Origin: Poriferisodalis sp965208555
GTDB taxonomy: Bacteria; Actinomycetota; Acidimicrobiia; Acidimicrobiales; Poriferisodalaceae
Assembly (NCBI RefSeq): GCF_965208555.1
Contig: NZ_OZ242342.1
Coordinates: 248,001-312,000, forward strand
Length of the DNA: 64,000 bases
Reading direction: 5' to 3'
Shown: piece after piece, positions 43,005 to 51,451 of the stretch
Numbering within the stretch: position 1 is the first letter of the stretch
How the letters are laid out: each line of letters opens with the position of its first letter
Notes under the pieces: model-generated
Database searches by the model: none
The model's input: only the letters and a program-made list of their open reading frames with translations
Told to the model about the DNA's origin: nothing
Made by a program: the position numbers and the translations under genes

Positions 43005-44282
43005 ATGAGCGACGGCGGCATCTGGACGTTTTTCAGCAGCGGGGAAGGCCAAGCGCTGGTGGCGCTCGCCGCGACGTCGGCCATGCTCCCCTATCTCCGG
43101 ACGCTTGGGAGGAGGTTGACCGAGCGTTGGGTCCGGCGCCGCAGCGCAGCCCGCAGTGCCGCCAAGAAGACCCGCGACCGCGTCGCCACGCGAGTCGCAA
43201 GCGGCGGCCTCGGTCTGCCCGCCGAACGTTTGTGCCAACACATTCGGGAGCATGGATGGATACCGCTGCAGGTCAAGCCCGCCAAGACCAGGCGCTTGCG
43301 AGCCAGCCGCGCACTGCGCCGTTACCTCCTGACGATGGACACCCAACCCAAGGGCGGCTTCGCCATCACTCAATGGCACTACCGGCCGCTCGTCGCCACC
43401 GACGAGACAGACGGCAGCAGCTACCAGGCTGCATTCGAGCTGGACGTCGAAGTGCACGCCAAGGAGAACCGCAGGCACTTGTCGAGATCACTGCGCGCTG
43501 TCCCGCAGTCCTCGAGCAGCACGAGGCTGGTGGTGCTCGCGTCGGCACACGACATGCTCAACGACGACGCCACCGTGCGATGCCTGGTGGTGGATGCTCT
43601 CGTGACCGAGTACGCGGACCAGCCGTGTGGGCGCCTGACGCTGCGGCAGTACTCGCCGCTCCTCGACGGCTCGCCGACGGTGTACAGCCGTGTCCGGAGG
43701 CTCGTGCCCGACAATGCGATCTGGCTCGTCGTGCCGGTCACGACATGCCGCGAGCCGACCTCGCTGTGGGGTCACCTGGAAGAGCGCTTCGCGCTGGCCG
43801 ACGCCATGCCCGACGAACCAGCAGGCGAGCACCTGAGCGACTCCTCAATCGAACAAGAGATGCGGCGGCGACTGAAACGACACCGACGAGTCCGATTCGC
43901 GATCTGGTTCATTCTCAGCTTCGGCGCGTCCGGCTTCCTCCTGCTGCGCCAGACCACAATCCGCTACGCCATGCCACGCGGGGCCGGCAACTGGGATCTC
44001 GCCGTGTATGTGCTGAACAGCGGCCTGATTTTGCTCTTGAGCCTCGGAATCGCCGCATACCTGTGGATCGCCGCCTATGCGATCGTCGACCTGTGCTGGG
44101 AGTCGATCATCGGACTGTGGTGGTGTCGCAGGGAGGCACAGACAAGGACAGCCGACAAGGCGGCCTTCCTGAGCCGACACGGTGACGGCCCCCGATGGAA
44201 CGGAGGCACCACAAAATGCCGCCTCTTCTTGGGCTTGGCTGCACGAGGATTCGAGCCCGCACCACCCCGCAAACCCCGCTGA
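43005..44282 (+). CDS. Hypothetical membrane protein upstream of hipA-like gene
   Basis: A 425-residue protein of unknown family. The N-terminus has a weak hydrophobic helix (GQALVALAATSAMLPYL) and then a basic stretch rich in Arg; a large soluble part spans residues about 60-280; two clear membrane spans follow (RFAIWFILSFGASGFLLL near 295 and LAVYVLNSGLILLLSLGIAA near 332, continuing WIAAYAIVDLCW). Its stop is one base before the ATG of the HipA-like kinase, so they are probably cotranscribed. The gap 42758-43004 before it has no gene I can support. Confidence 0.55.
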   Translation: MSDGGIWTFFSSGEGQALVALAATSAMLPYLRTLGRRLTERWVRRRSAARSAAKKTRDRVATRVASGGLGLPAERLCQHIREHGWIPLQVKPAKTRRLRASRALRRYLLTMDTQPKGGFAITQWHYRPLVATDETDGSSYQAAFELDVEVHAKENRRHLSRSLRAVPQSSSSTRLVVLASAHDMLNDDATVRCLVVDALVTEYADQPCGRLTLRQYSPLLDGSPTVYSRVRRLVPDNAIWLVVPVTTCREPTSLWGHLEERFALADAMPDEPAGEHLSDSSIEQEMRRRLKRHRRVRFAIWFILSFGASGFLLLRQTTIRYAMPRGAGNWDLAVYVLNSGLILLLSLGIAAYLWIAAYAIVDLCWESIIGLWWCRREAQTRTADKAAFLSRHGDGPRWNGGTTKCRLFLGLAARGFEPAPPRKPR

Positions 44283-44283
44283 G

Positions 44284-45600
44284 ATGACCCAGATGCCGAA
44301 ATCAAGTGCCATGAACGCCCCCGAGCCTCTCACTGTGCACATCTGCGGCAAGCCCGCCGGCGTCCTCGACCACCACCGCGGCGAGCTGCGCTTCGCCTAC
44401 AGCGACGACTACGCCGCCGACCCCGCCGCGGTGCCGCTGTCGGTGTCCATGCCATTGACAGGGCCACCAGTAGTGGGCCGACGCATCAGCGGCTGGCTCG
44501 ACGGGCTGCTTCCCACCAATCAGCTCGTGCGGCGCCGCTGGGCAGCCAGACACGGCGCCCTGTCTCACAGCGCTTTCGACGTGCTCGGCACCGCAGTCGG
44601 CCTGGACCTGCCCGGCGCAGTCCAGACATTCTCCTACGGCGCCGCCGCCGGACTTCACGAGCGTCCCTCAGGAATCGACTGGCTCAGCACGGCTCAGCTC
44701 GAAGGCTTCGTCGACCAACTGGTGCGCGAGAAGAACTGGCGACGCGAAGGCACGCGATCCGCCTGGAGCCTCGCCGGCGCGCAGTCCAAGACTGCCCTGG
44801 TCCGCGACGGCGACCGCTGGGGAGAACCATGGGGCACCAACGCCTCCACGCACATCCTCAAGCCCTCCATGCCCGGCCTACAAGACCAGGCCATCAACGA
44901 ACACCTCTGCCTCGCCGCCGCCCGCCACTGCGGCCTGGCGGCAGCGCGATCGCAGCCTCTGCGCATCGGCAGCCACAGCGTCATCGCCGTCACTCGAGAC
45001 GACCGGCCGACCAGTCCCAACGGCACCGTGGCCCGCGCCCACCAAGAAGATCTGCACCAAGCCTGCGGCGAGCCTGACATCGGGATCTACCAGTCAGACT
45101 TCGGAGGGCACCCCATCAGCCGCTTCGCCCGCCTGTTCGCCGAGCACTCCGCCGAGCCCGACACCGACAAGCGGCGCTTTCTCGACGCGCTCGTGTTCAA
45201 CTGGCTCGTCTGCAACCTCGACGGCCACGCGAAGAACTACGGCCTGCAGCTGGCCCACACCGGCCACCGGCTCGCGCCGCTGTATGACATCTGGTCCATG
45301 CAGCCCTACGAACCCGACCTCATCAGCTCGCACACGATGGCCATGTCAGCACTGCCAGACCGCCGCATCCTCGCAGCCGACAACCCCGCAGCATGGAGAG
45401 CCGCAGCCGCCGCCATAGGGATCGCGCCGGCCGAAGGACCTCTGCGCGCAGCCGCGCTTGCCGCAGCCCTCGCCGGCGCGTTCACCCGCGCCGCCGACGA
45501 ACTCCCCGAAGACGTGCGCCAAGCACCGATCGTGCACACCCTCACAACCGCCATGACCCAACGATCCCAGCACTGCCTCACCGCCCTCGCAGCCAACTGA
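44284..45600 (+). CDS. hipA: HipA-family serine/threonine kinase toxin
   Basis: A 438-residue HipA-like kinase. The N-subdomain 1 shows 'VGRRISGWLDGLLPTNQLVRRRWAARHG' spread over about 60-87, ATP-binding Lys is in 'STHILKPSMPGLQDQAINEHLCLAAARH' near 195, and the catalytic loop is 'FNWLVCNLDGHAKNYGLQL' (about 306-324) with D-G-H-A-K-N; the metal Asp is in 'LAPLYDIWSM'. HipA phosphorylates GltX or related targets and gives tolerance. No HipB-type DNA-binding antitoxin is adjacent, which is unusual; the gene before it encodes a membrane protein. ATG 44284 is chosen; a second ATG at 44311 is possible. Confidence 0.85.
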   Translation: MTQMPKSSAMNAPEPLTVHICGKPAGVLDHHRGELRFAYSDDYAADPAAVPLSVSMPLTGPPVVGRRISGWLDGLLPTNQLVRRRWAARHGALSHSAFDVLGTAVGLDLPGAVQTFSYGAAAGLHERPSGIDWLSTAQLEGFVDQLVREKNWRREGTRSAWSLAGAQSKTALVRDGDRWGEPWGTNASTHILKPSMPGLQDQAINEHLCLAAARHCGLAAARSQPLRIGSHSVIAVTRDDRPTSPNGTVARAHQEDLHQACGEPDIGIYQSDFGGHPISRFARLFAEHSAEPDTDKRRFLDALVFNWLVCNLDGHAKNYGLQLAHTGHRLAPLYDIWSMQPYEPDLISSHTMAMSALPDRRILAADNPAAWRAAAAAIGIAPAEGPLRAAALAAALAGAFTRAADELPEDVRQAPIVHTLTTAMTQRSQHCLTALAAN

Positions 45601-45646
45601 AGCAACGCTCAAGACCGCGTCAAGCCAACCTCTATGTCCACGACAC

Positions 45647-45865
45647 CTAGATGCCTTGCCTAACGACGGGTACGGGGAATCCACGATTGATGGTCTCGTG
45701 AGGCATCGGCGCGAGATTTGTGAATCCGCAGAAATAGACCTGCTGGCCGAGCACCATGTTTCCCGCCGTCGGCTCTAGGTCGAAGCTCGGCGACAACTGA
45801 AGCTCCGGCGCGAGGATCACAGCATCGAACGCCACATCGGAAGTCCATACAACGCGGACCCTCAC
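45647..45865 (-). pseudogene. Trypsin-like peptidase fragment
   Basis: A 72-codon frame. 'AFDAVILAPELQLSPSFDL' followed by 'LGQQVYFCGFTNL' and 'NRGFPVPVVRQGI' recalls the middle of trypsin-like (DegP-type) domains, where DxAvLxL, vGqxVyflGFP and a nggfPvpvvkxG segment occur in that order. The His and Ser catalytic parts are missing, so it is a remnant. The match is by eye and moderate. Confidence 0.35.
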
Positions 45866-45944
45866 GGTTGCCCATCGACCCGAGTGAAGAAGCTCAATCG
45901 TGGTGCTCTCGTCGACCTGCAGATCGGGCAGGAGATGGGGTCTG

Positions 45945-46220
45945 TCAGGAATTTTGTGTATCGGGCGTGGTCTGAGGGTCCCTGGCTGGGTGCTGGGGGC
46001 GTTCTTCGGGGTTGCGTAGGTCGTGCGGGTTGCGTTTGCGATGCTTCTCGACGGGCCGGTACGCGATGGCGATTGCTGCGGCGGCGACCCAGAACAGGAC
46101 CTGACCGAAGGCGGGCACGTCGGTGTTTCGCAGGATCAGCCAGCCGGTGATGGCGAGTGCCATGAACACGCGCTGTGTCCGCCGGCCGGCTGGGGTGTCG
46201 GGTTTCCGTGACCACGCCAC
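45945..46220 (-). CDS. Small membrane protein
   Basis: A 91-residue protein starting at GTG 46220, three bases after the stop of the previous small gene. It has two hydrophobic segments in 'RVFMALAITGWLILRN' and 'VLFWVAAAAIAIAYRP' and a basic, Pro/Asn-rich tail. I recognise no family. It looks like an accessory protein of the small-gene cluster at 45.9-46.4 kb. Confidence 0.4.
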   Translation of the reverse strand: MAWSRKPDTPAGRRTQRVFMALAITGWLILRNTDVPAFGQVLFWVAAAAIAIAYRPVEKHRKRNPHDLRNPEERPQHPARDPQTTPDTQNS

Positions 46221-46222
46221 GG

Positions 46223-46399
46223 CTAGCGGTTTTTCTTGATGTGGGCGAGCACGGCGTCGTAGGCATCGCACCAGCGTTCAGCGGCTTTGCGCACCTCGCC
46301 CGACTGCATTCGTAGCTTGCTGTCCATCATGTAGTCCATGACGCTGCCAGAGGCTCGCACAGCGAGCGCGTGATCGGGTTCGATGTGGTTCGGTTGCAT
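46223..46399 (-). CDS. Small hypothetical protein
   Basis: A 58-residue protein from ATG 46399: it reads as acidic-basic helical text with 'YMMDSKLRMQSGEVRKAAERWCDAYDAVLAHIKKNR' at the end. The first gene of a two-gene unit with the membrane protein at 45945-46220. The frame is open further upstream, but the extra residues are low-complexity. No function. Confidence 0.4.
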   Translation of the reverse strand: MQPNHIEPDHALAVRASGSVMDYMMDSKLRMQSGEVRKAAERWCDAYDAVLAHIKKNR

Positions 46400-46598
46400 T
46401 GGGGGCACTGTAGCCACAGCGACGCGGGCGATGACGCGGTTCGGTTCGTCGCTGCGCCGAAGGGGACCACGGCAACGCCGGAGTCCTCCGACACGTCGGC
46501 TGCGGCCCCGAGCGGGGCGGGTGTTGGCAGCAACCGCCAAACCAGCTCAAAGGGCTCAATCGAGTTAGCTGTATAGCACAATTTGCTACGTTGCGGAA

Positions 46599-46724
46599 AT
46601 GGTAACCACCCCTCAGTCCAGCGAGCCGGAGCCTGACAAGCCGGTCGTTCCCGACAGCGCCGAGCGGATCGCCCACGCGGTCGCTGCGACTGACCCTAAG
46701 CCGCAGCCGCGAGGTAGGCGATGA
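46599..46724 (+). CDS. Small hypothetical protein
   Basis: A 41-residue frame (MVTTPQSSEPEPDKPVV...) rich in Pro, Glu and Asp. Its stop overlaps the next ATG (ATGA) and so it leads a chain of small overlapping frames to 47537. It lies after an AT-rich stretch (46560-46600) that may hold the promoter. No recognised family. Confidence 0.35.
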   Translation: MVTTPQSSEPEPDKPVVPDSAERIAHAVAATDPKPQPRGRR

Positions 46725-47014
46725 GCCTCGACGGTCGTGCTGAGACCATCGAGCAAGATTTCACTGCCGAGTTCCAATGGCCGCTCGGCAAACCCGACCC
46801 GCTGGCGATCACGTTCGCCGCGTTCGTGCTCGCAGCCATCGCGGAGGCTGCGGAGAAGAGCGGCTCTCGGATGATTACTGCGGGGCTCTGCGTCAGGCAG
46901 CCGGATCGCTCAGCATGGCGGCCGAGTGACGGTGTTGACCGACCCTGCGTCTCTGGACGATCTCGACGCGAAGATCACTGGCATCAAGATCGAGATCGAC
47001 TGCGTGGTCGGTGA
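46721..47014 (+). CDS. Small hypothetical protein, possibly frameshifted at the end
   Basis: A 97-residue frame beginning MSLDGRAETIEQDFTAEFQW and a hydrophobic helix 'LAITFAAFVLAAIAEAAEKSG'. After about residue 50 the text becomes Arg-rich and less convincing, while the +2 frame there reads 'ERLSDDYCGALRQAAGSLSMAAE' and stops at 46929, overlapping a GTG at 46926. A small frameshift or a shorter true gene is possible. No family recognised. Confidence 0.35.
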   Translation: MSLDGRAETIEQDFTAEFQWPLGKPDPLAITFAAFVLAAIAEAAEKSGSRMITAGLCVRQPDRSAWRPSDGVDRPCVSGRSRREDHWHQDRDRLRGR

Positions 47015-47093
47015 CGCCGGTGCGGCGCGGCGCGATGCGAGCATCGACCCGAGCGCTCGGCGAGCTTATCGACCCGCTCGATTCCAAGACTGA
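46926..47093 (+). CDS. Small hypothetical protein (GTGA-linked)
   Basis: From GTG 46926 this frame reads VTVLTDPASLDDLDAKITGIKIEID, a short helical coiled-coil-like peptide of 55 residues. A different frame that ends at 47163 reads 'LIDPLDSKTDRIKAQLDTLIETV', again coiled-coil-like, and its stop overlaps the ATG at 47163. The two may be parts of one gene broken by a frame change. Confidence 0.25.
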   Translation: MTVLTDPASLDDLDAKITGIKIEIDCVVGDAGAARRDASIDPSARRAYRPARFQD

Positions 47094-47162
47094 CCGGATC
47101 AAGGCCCAGCTCGACACGCTGATCGAAACTGTCACCGCCATCCCACCCCGCCCGCGCCGCTG

Positions 47163-47537
47163 ATGTTCCGGCGCAAGCGTCGCCCCGCCACCCCGCCGCG
47201 GACCCCACCGCTCGACGCAGCTGAACTCGCGATGCTGCGCACCACGGTCGGCATATGGCAGACGAACTCCCACGCCAGCGCTGACGTGGCCGACTTGGAG
47301 CTGATCATCGCCGGCTGCGTCGCGCGCATGGTCGGCACCGCTCCCTACCGCGCTGAGCCCACCGAGACTGTCGCCGATGGTGAACTCGACCCTGACGGCG
47401 TTACCGAATTGCGCCGTCTCTCCCAGCAGCACTCCAGGGCCATCCTCGATCTCGATCTGAGCGAGCGCGAACGCGAAGCCGAGGCCGCCGACCTCGCCGC
47501 GCTCATCGCTCACGCCGCGTCACGACTGCTCCGCTAG
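47163..47537 (+). CDS. Hypothetical helical protein
   Basis: A 124-residue protein with predominantly helical, charged sequence ('ELRRLSQQHSRAILDLDLSEREREAEAADLAALIAHAASRLL'), and an N-terminal basic stretch MFRRKRR. The ATG overlaps the stop of the frame before it, so it ends the chain of small genes starting at 46599. I recognise no family. Confidence 0.45.
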   Translation: MFRRKRRPATPPRTPPLDAAELAMLRTTVGIWQTNSHASADVADLELIIAGCVARMVGTAPYRAEPTETVADGELDPDGVTELRRLSQQHSRAILDLDLSEREREAEAADLAALIAHAASRLLR

Positions 47538-47660
47538 CGGGTAAGCACGTAAGTCATTCCCGCAGCAACTGCACACGGAACGGACTCCGTTGAGGCCGTC
47601 AGCCCCGCACATCTCCACGCATGACGGATCGCGTAACGATGTCATCGTCGTGCCAACATC

Positions 47661-49339
47661 GCAGCGGTGAAGGGCCGATCAATTGATCGGCCAAACCCGG
47701 CTCGGGCTGGTCGAAGTGTGGATGCCCAACGACGCTTCAATGAAGGGCCGATCAATTGATCGGCCAAACCTCACCGCCAGCCCCTCAGGGTTGGAGAACA
47801 GGAGACAGCTTCAATGAAGGGCCGATCAATTGATCGGCCAAACGACCACGCCCGAGCAGTGGAACGCCGCGAAGATCGAAAAGCTTCAATGAAGGGCCGA
47901 TCAATTGATCGGCCAAACGCGACTACCGATGGGCTGCCGTAGTAGGCGTAGGTGTAGCTTCAATGAAGGGCCGATCAATTGATCGGCCAAACTCGGTCGT
48001 GACTCCATCGACTTCGATGTCGAGCGCGACGCTTCAATGAAGGGCCGATCAATTGATCGGCCAAACATCGTCCGGCTCACGCTCAAGGGATGCGACGAAT
48101 GAGGCTTCAATGAAGGGCCGATCAATTGATCGGCCAAACTTCACCAGCGCGTGGTGGGGCTACCGGGCGGGAACGATGCTTCAATGAAGGGCCGATCAAT
48201 TGATCGGCCAAACAGCCCGCCGCCTCGCCCACCCCGGTGGGCGCCACCACCGCTTCAATGAAGGGCCGATCAATTGATCGGCCAAACGCAGAGCGCGGGC
48301 GCCAGCGTGAGCAATGGGGCAACGGGCTTCAATGAAGGGCCGATCAATTGATCGGCCAAACCGGATGCGGTGCGACCGCACCACCCGCAGCCACAGCGCT
48401 TCAATGAAGGGCCGATCAATTGATCGGCCAAACTCGTCGTCGATCAGCGGCATCGCGTCGGTGAGGATCGCGCTTCAATGAAGGGCCGATCAATTGATCG
48501 GCCAAACATGACGGTCGCTGGCGCGTAGTCCGATCAGACATGGGCTTCAATGAAGGGCCGATCAATTGATCGGCCAAACCATGGAGCAGTGGATTCTGGC
48601 AGTCACAGCGGTGTACGGGCTTCAATGAAGGGCCGATCAATTGATCGGCCAAACACACCATCATCGCCAGGTTGTCAAGTCGGGCATACAGGCTTCAATG
48701 AAGGGCCGATCAATTGATCGGCCAAACGATCAGGTACCTCGCCGAGGACTACTGCGGCAGCCTCGCTTCAATGAAGGGCCGATCAATTGATCGGCCAAAC
48801 CACGCGAGTTCTCCGTGCGGGAGATGGCTCGTCTCGAGCTTCAATGAAGGGCCGATCAATTGATCGGCCAAACCATCCGCAAGCGCCTAATCGAGCTGGG
48901 CCGCTGCACGCTTCAATGAAGGGCCGATCAATTGATCGGCCAAACTGAGGGTGCCCCTCCCTTCATTCTCCCAGGCGGCACGCTTCAATGAAGGGCCGAT
49001 CAATTGATCGGCCAAACGTCGTCGTCCATCTCGGCGAGGATCGCCGAGTCGATCCCGCTTCAATGAAGGGCCGATCAATTGATCGGCCAAACCGTGCGCT
49101 GCTCGAGTTGCGCACTGCGTCGTTCAGCATGGCTTCAATGAAGGGCCGATCAATTGATCGGCCAAACTGCGGGGAGCACGCCGCTGGGTGTACGTCGCCG
49201 ACCAAGCTTCAATGAAGGGCCGATCAATTGATCGGCCAAACGTTGCGGCACGCGACCCGCTCCTGACAGCCGCTTCAATGAAGGGCCGATCAATTCTGAC
49301 CAAGCTTCAATGAAGGGCCGATCAATTGATCGGCCAAAC
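47661..49339 (-). CRISPR. Type I-G CRISPR array, 24 repeat copies
   Basis: There are 22 intact 36-bp repeats with spacers of 36-39 bp, plus a degenerate copy at 47661-47696 (far end) and a truncated copy at 49272-49295. On the plus strand the repeat starts GCTTCAATGAAGG and ends GGCCAAAC; its core GGCCGATCAATTGATCGGCC is a perfect 20-bp palindrome. The minus-strand repeat ends ATTGAAGC, like the 5' handle of many type I crRNAs, and the degenerate copy lies at the low-coordinate end, so transcription is to the left from a leader at 49340-49509. Short frames inside the array are repeat translations, not genes. Confidence 0.97.
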
Positions 49340-49509
49340 CCCTCTCGAAATCTACTGGTGTTGACCAGCGGTTTCGGAAGCGGTTGCGAGCGCTCTACGC
49401 GTAGAGGCGCTCGCGAAGCGGTTCATTCGGTTGTCAAGGTGCAGATTAGGCCCGTACTTCGGGGCTGCGAGCGCTGCCCGGGGATCAGGGCCTGACCGGA
49501 CCGCTCGCA
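49340..49509 (-). promoter_or_regulatory. CRISPR leader region with hairpins
   Basis: The 170 bases between the array and cas2 contain GCGAGCGC (49386-49393), the palindrome TCTACGCGTAGA (49394-49405), one extra base and GCGCTCGC (49407-49414), a strong hairpin, and a second inverted repeat TGCGAGCG (49466-49473) with CGCTCGCA (49502-49509). They could end the cas transcript, or be leader motifs for integration and array promotion. Confidence 0.55.
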
Positions 49510-49806
49510 TCAGACGATAACCGGCCCGGAGCTGGGCAATGGCGGCGCATTGCCGAGGAAGTCGAAGCAGTCTCTGCCTCGCTCAGCAGGCATTCCGAGG
49601 TCAACGAACGCGATGGTGTCGTCGCCGTGATGGATGACTTCGCCGAGCTCGGTTTTGAGATTGATCAGCTCGATGCTGTCTAGGTCGCTGATGAAAACGC
49701 TGTAGTGCATCGGCCAGCCGTATGCCTTCATGGCCTTGTGGACCTTCCGGAGACGCCGCGGATCTCTGATGTCATAGGACACGAGATACCGACGGCGACC
49801 GCTCAC
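49510..49806 (-). CDS. cas2: CRISPR-associated endonuclease Cas2
   Basis: A 98-residue Cas2. It opens 'RRYLVSYDIRDPRRLRKVHKAMKAYGWPMHYSVF' spread over residues 4-37, with the ferredoxin-fold strand and conserved Asp in YDIRD, and 'HYSVFISDLDS' is the interface strand. GTG 49806 is chosen because the open frame further upstream lies inside the Cas4/1 gene. It forms the integrase core with Cas1 and is the last cas gene before the leader. Confidence 0.9.
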   Translation of the reverse strand: MSGRRRYLVSYDIRDPRRLRKVHKAMKAYGWPMHYSVFISDLDSIELINLKTELGEVIHHGDDTIAFVDLGMPAERGRDCFDFLGNAPPLPSSGPVIV

Positions 49807-49810
49807 GAAC

Positions 49811-51451
49811 TTACCTCGTGGTGAACGGCACATACTCGGGAATCTCGCCGAGCATCGCTGCTGCGAGCATCCGAGCCTGCACTTCGAGCACACGCCGGTA
49901 GGTGATCTTGTAGCCATAGGTGGGATGGGTGATCTCGTGGTCGAGGCGCCTTTCGTACGACGCGATGACGGCACGGCGTGCCGCCTGCTCAAGCGCCACT
50001 CCCCCAGCACGGATGACGAAGCCGCTCTGAGACACTTCGCCGTTGTTCACTGCGTTGATGACAACCGACTCGGCGATGATCGGCCGGAACTCCTCTGCCA
50101 GGTCGAGAGCGAGAGCAGGCCGCCCGAATCTCGGCCGGTGGTACACGCCCAAGTACGGATCGAAGCCGATCGAATACGCCACAGCCGTCAGATCCTTGAC
50201 GAGCAAGGCATACAGAAACGACAGCAGGCAGTTCACCGGGTCGAGTGGCGGGCGCCGGTTGCGTCCCGCGAAGTCGAACGTGCCCAGCCGGTCGTCCTTC
50301 AGCATCGATGCGAAGCTGCCGAAGTACGAGCGGGCCGCGGCTCCCTCGATGCCCAGCAGCGACTCGATCGAATCGACCTCCGCAGCCTTCGCCGCCAGAT
50401 CCTTCAGCTGCCCGACCGCAGCATCCACCGGTTCGCGCGAGTTGCGCATCAGCAAGGTGCGGGAGTTGCGGATCTTGCCGACGACCATCTGGCGGGCCAG
50501 CGGCAGCCCCGCCTGGGCCGCCACCGCGACCTGGCGCCGGCGCAGCTCCACATGCTTGGACGGCAGGCCGTGGGCGATCCCCTGGAACCATCCCCCATAG
50601 CTGAACCAGCACACCGGAATGTCCCCCCGGAACGCCGCATGAAGCAGCTGAGTCGACACCTGCACGTTCCCGCTCAGATTGATCTGCGAGATGTCGATCA
50701 GGCGGTCGCTGCGCACCACTTCACGGTTGACCTTCACCTCCACCCGCCGCTGGCTGATCCCCAAGCGAGCGCCCTGCTCAGTCACATACAGCGGCCGTGC
50801 CTCCGAGTCGCGCGGCGTCAGACGCCTCGGCGCCTTCTCCTCGCGACCGGCGTGGAAGTTGGTCTCATCGGGCAAGCAGATGCCTACCAGCGAGCAGCGC
50901 GGGCATTTCGGGCTGTCCACCAGCGGCGGCGGCGCGTCGTCGGCTGCCGCAACACCGCGCAGTCGCTCGACGGTGTCCAGCGTCTTGCCCAGCAAGCGAT
51001 CGTCGAACTCCACTGTCGTGCGCTCGCGGGACGCCGCGAAATAGAACTGGCCCTCATCGCAGTCGTAACCGCTGTCACGCAGGATCAACCCGATCGCGGC
51101 CAACTGCTGCAGCTCAGGCTCCCAGGCAGGACCATGCTTGGGCGGTCGGCCGCGTTTCACCTCCACCGGCACCACCCTGCCGTCGAAGCCCTCAACAATG
51201 TCCGTCTTGGCAATGAGCCCCAGGCGCTCTGAACTGACCAGCACCGAGCGCGCATTGCTCACCGGATCGTCCTCCGACGACCCACCCATACGCCCGCCGC
51301 CCTCGTCCACCCGGCGGTGCACATAACGGCCATGAACCGTGTCCGCATTGTCCTCGAACCGGCTCTGCACCCACTCGAGATAGAACAGCCGCGGGCAGTA
51401 CACGAACTCGTTCACCATCCGAGCCGGAACAAGATCGGGTGCCTCAGTCAC
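49811..51451 (-). CDS. cas4/cas1: Cas4-Cas1 fusion protein
   Basis: A 546-residue fusion, typical of type I-G. The Cas4 part has C19 in 'VYCPRLFYLEW', the nuclease motif VPVEVKRG (about residues 95-102) and the iron-sulfur cysteines in 'KCPRCSLVGICLP' (about 182-194). The Cas1 part from about 220 has Glu in 'LLGIEGAAARSYF' (369), His in 'LGVYHRPRFG' (438) and acids in 'ALDLAEEFRP' (450 and 453), matching the metal site of the integrase. Cas4 trims and PAM-selects prespacers. It overlaps cas8 by eight bases and precedes cas2 by four. Confidence 0.95.
   Translation of the reverse strand: MTEAPDLVPARMVNEFVYCPRLFYLEWVQSRFEDNADTVHGRYVHRRVDEGGGRMGGSSEDDPVSNARSVLVSSERLGLIAKTDIVEGFDGRVVPVEVKRGRPPKHGPAWEPELQQLAAIGLILRDSGYDCDEGQFYFAASRERTTVEFDDRLLGKTLDTVERLRGVAAADDAPPPLVDSPKCPRCSLVGICLPDETNFHAGREEKAPRRLTPRDSEARPLYVTEQGARLGISQRRVEVKVNREVVRSDRLIDISQINLSGNVQVSTQLLHAAFRGDIPVCWFSYGGWFQGIAHGLPSKHVELRRRQVAVAAQAGLPLARQMVVGKIRNSRTLLMRNSREPVDAAVGQLKDLAAKAAEVDSIESLLGIEGAAARSYFGSFASMLKDDRLGTFDFAGRNRRPPLDPVNCLLSFLYALLVKDLTAVAYSIGFDPYLGVYHRPRFGRPALALDLAEEFRPIIAESVVINAVNNGEVSQSGFVIRAGGVALEQAARRAVIASYERRLDHEITHPTYGYKITYRRVLEVQARMLAAAMLGEIPEYVPFTTR

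Noticed and set aside
45862..46266. 134-codon minus-strand frame overlapping the small membrane protein
   Set aside because: Pro/Arg-rich text in another frame; the 45945-46220 frame has clear membrane segments and better spacing.
47901..49215. Several frames reading FGRSIDRPFIEA repeatedly
   Set aside because: These are translations of the CRISPR repeat in both directions, not a repeat protein.
49925..51232. 435-codon plus-strand frame opposite cas4/cas1
   Set aside because: Antisense to the fusion gene and without domain signature.
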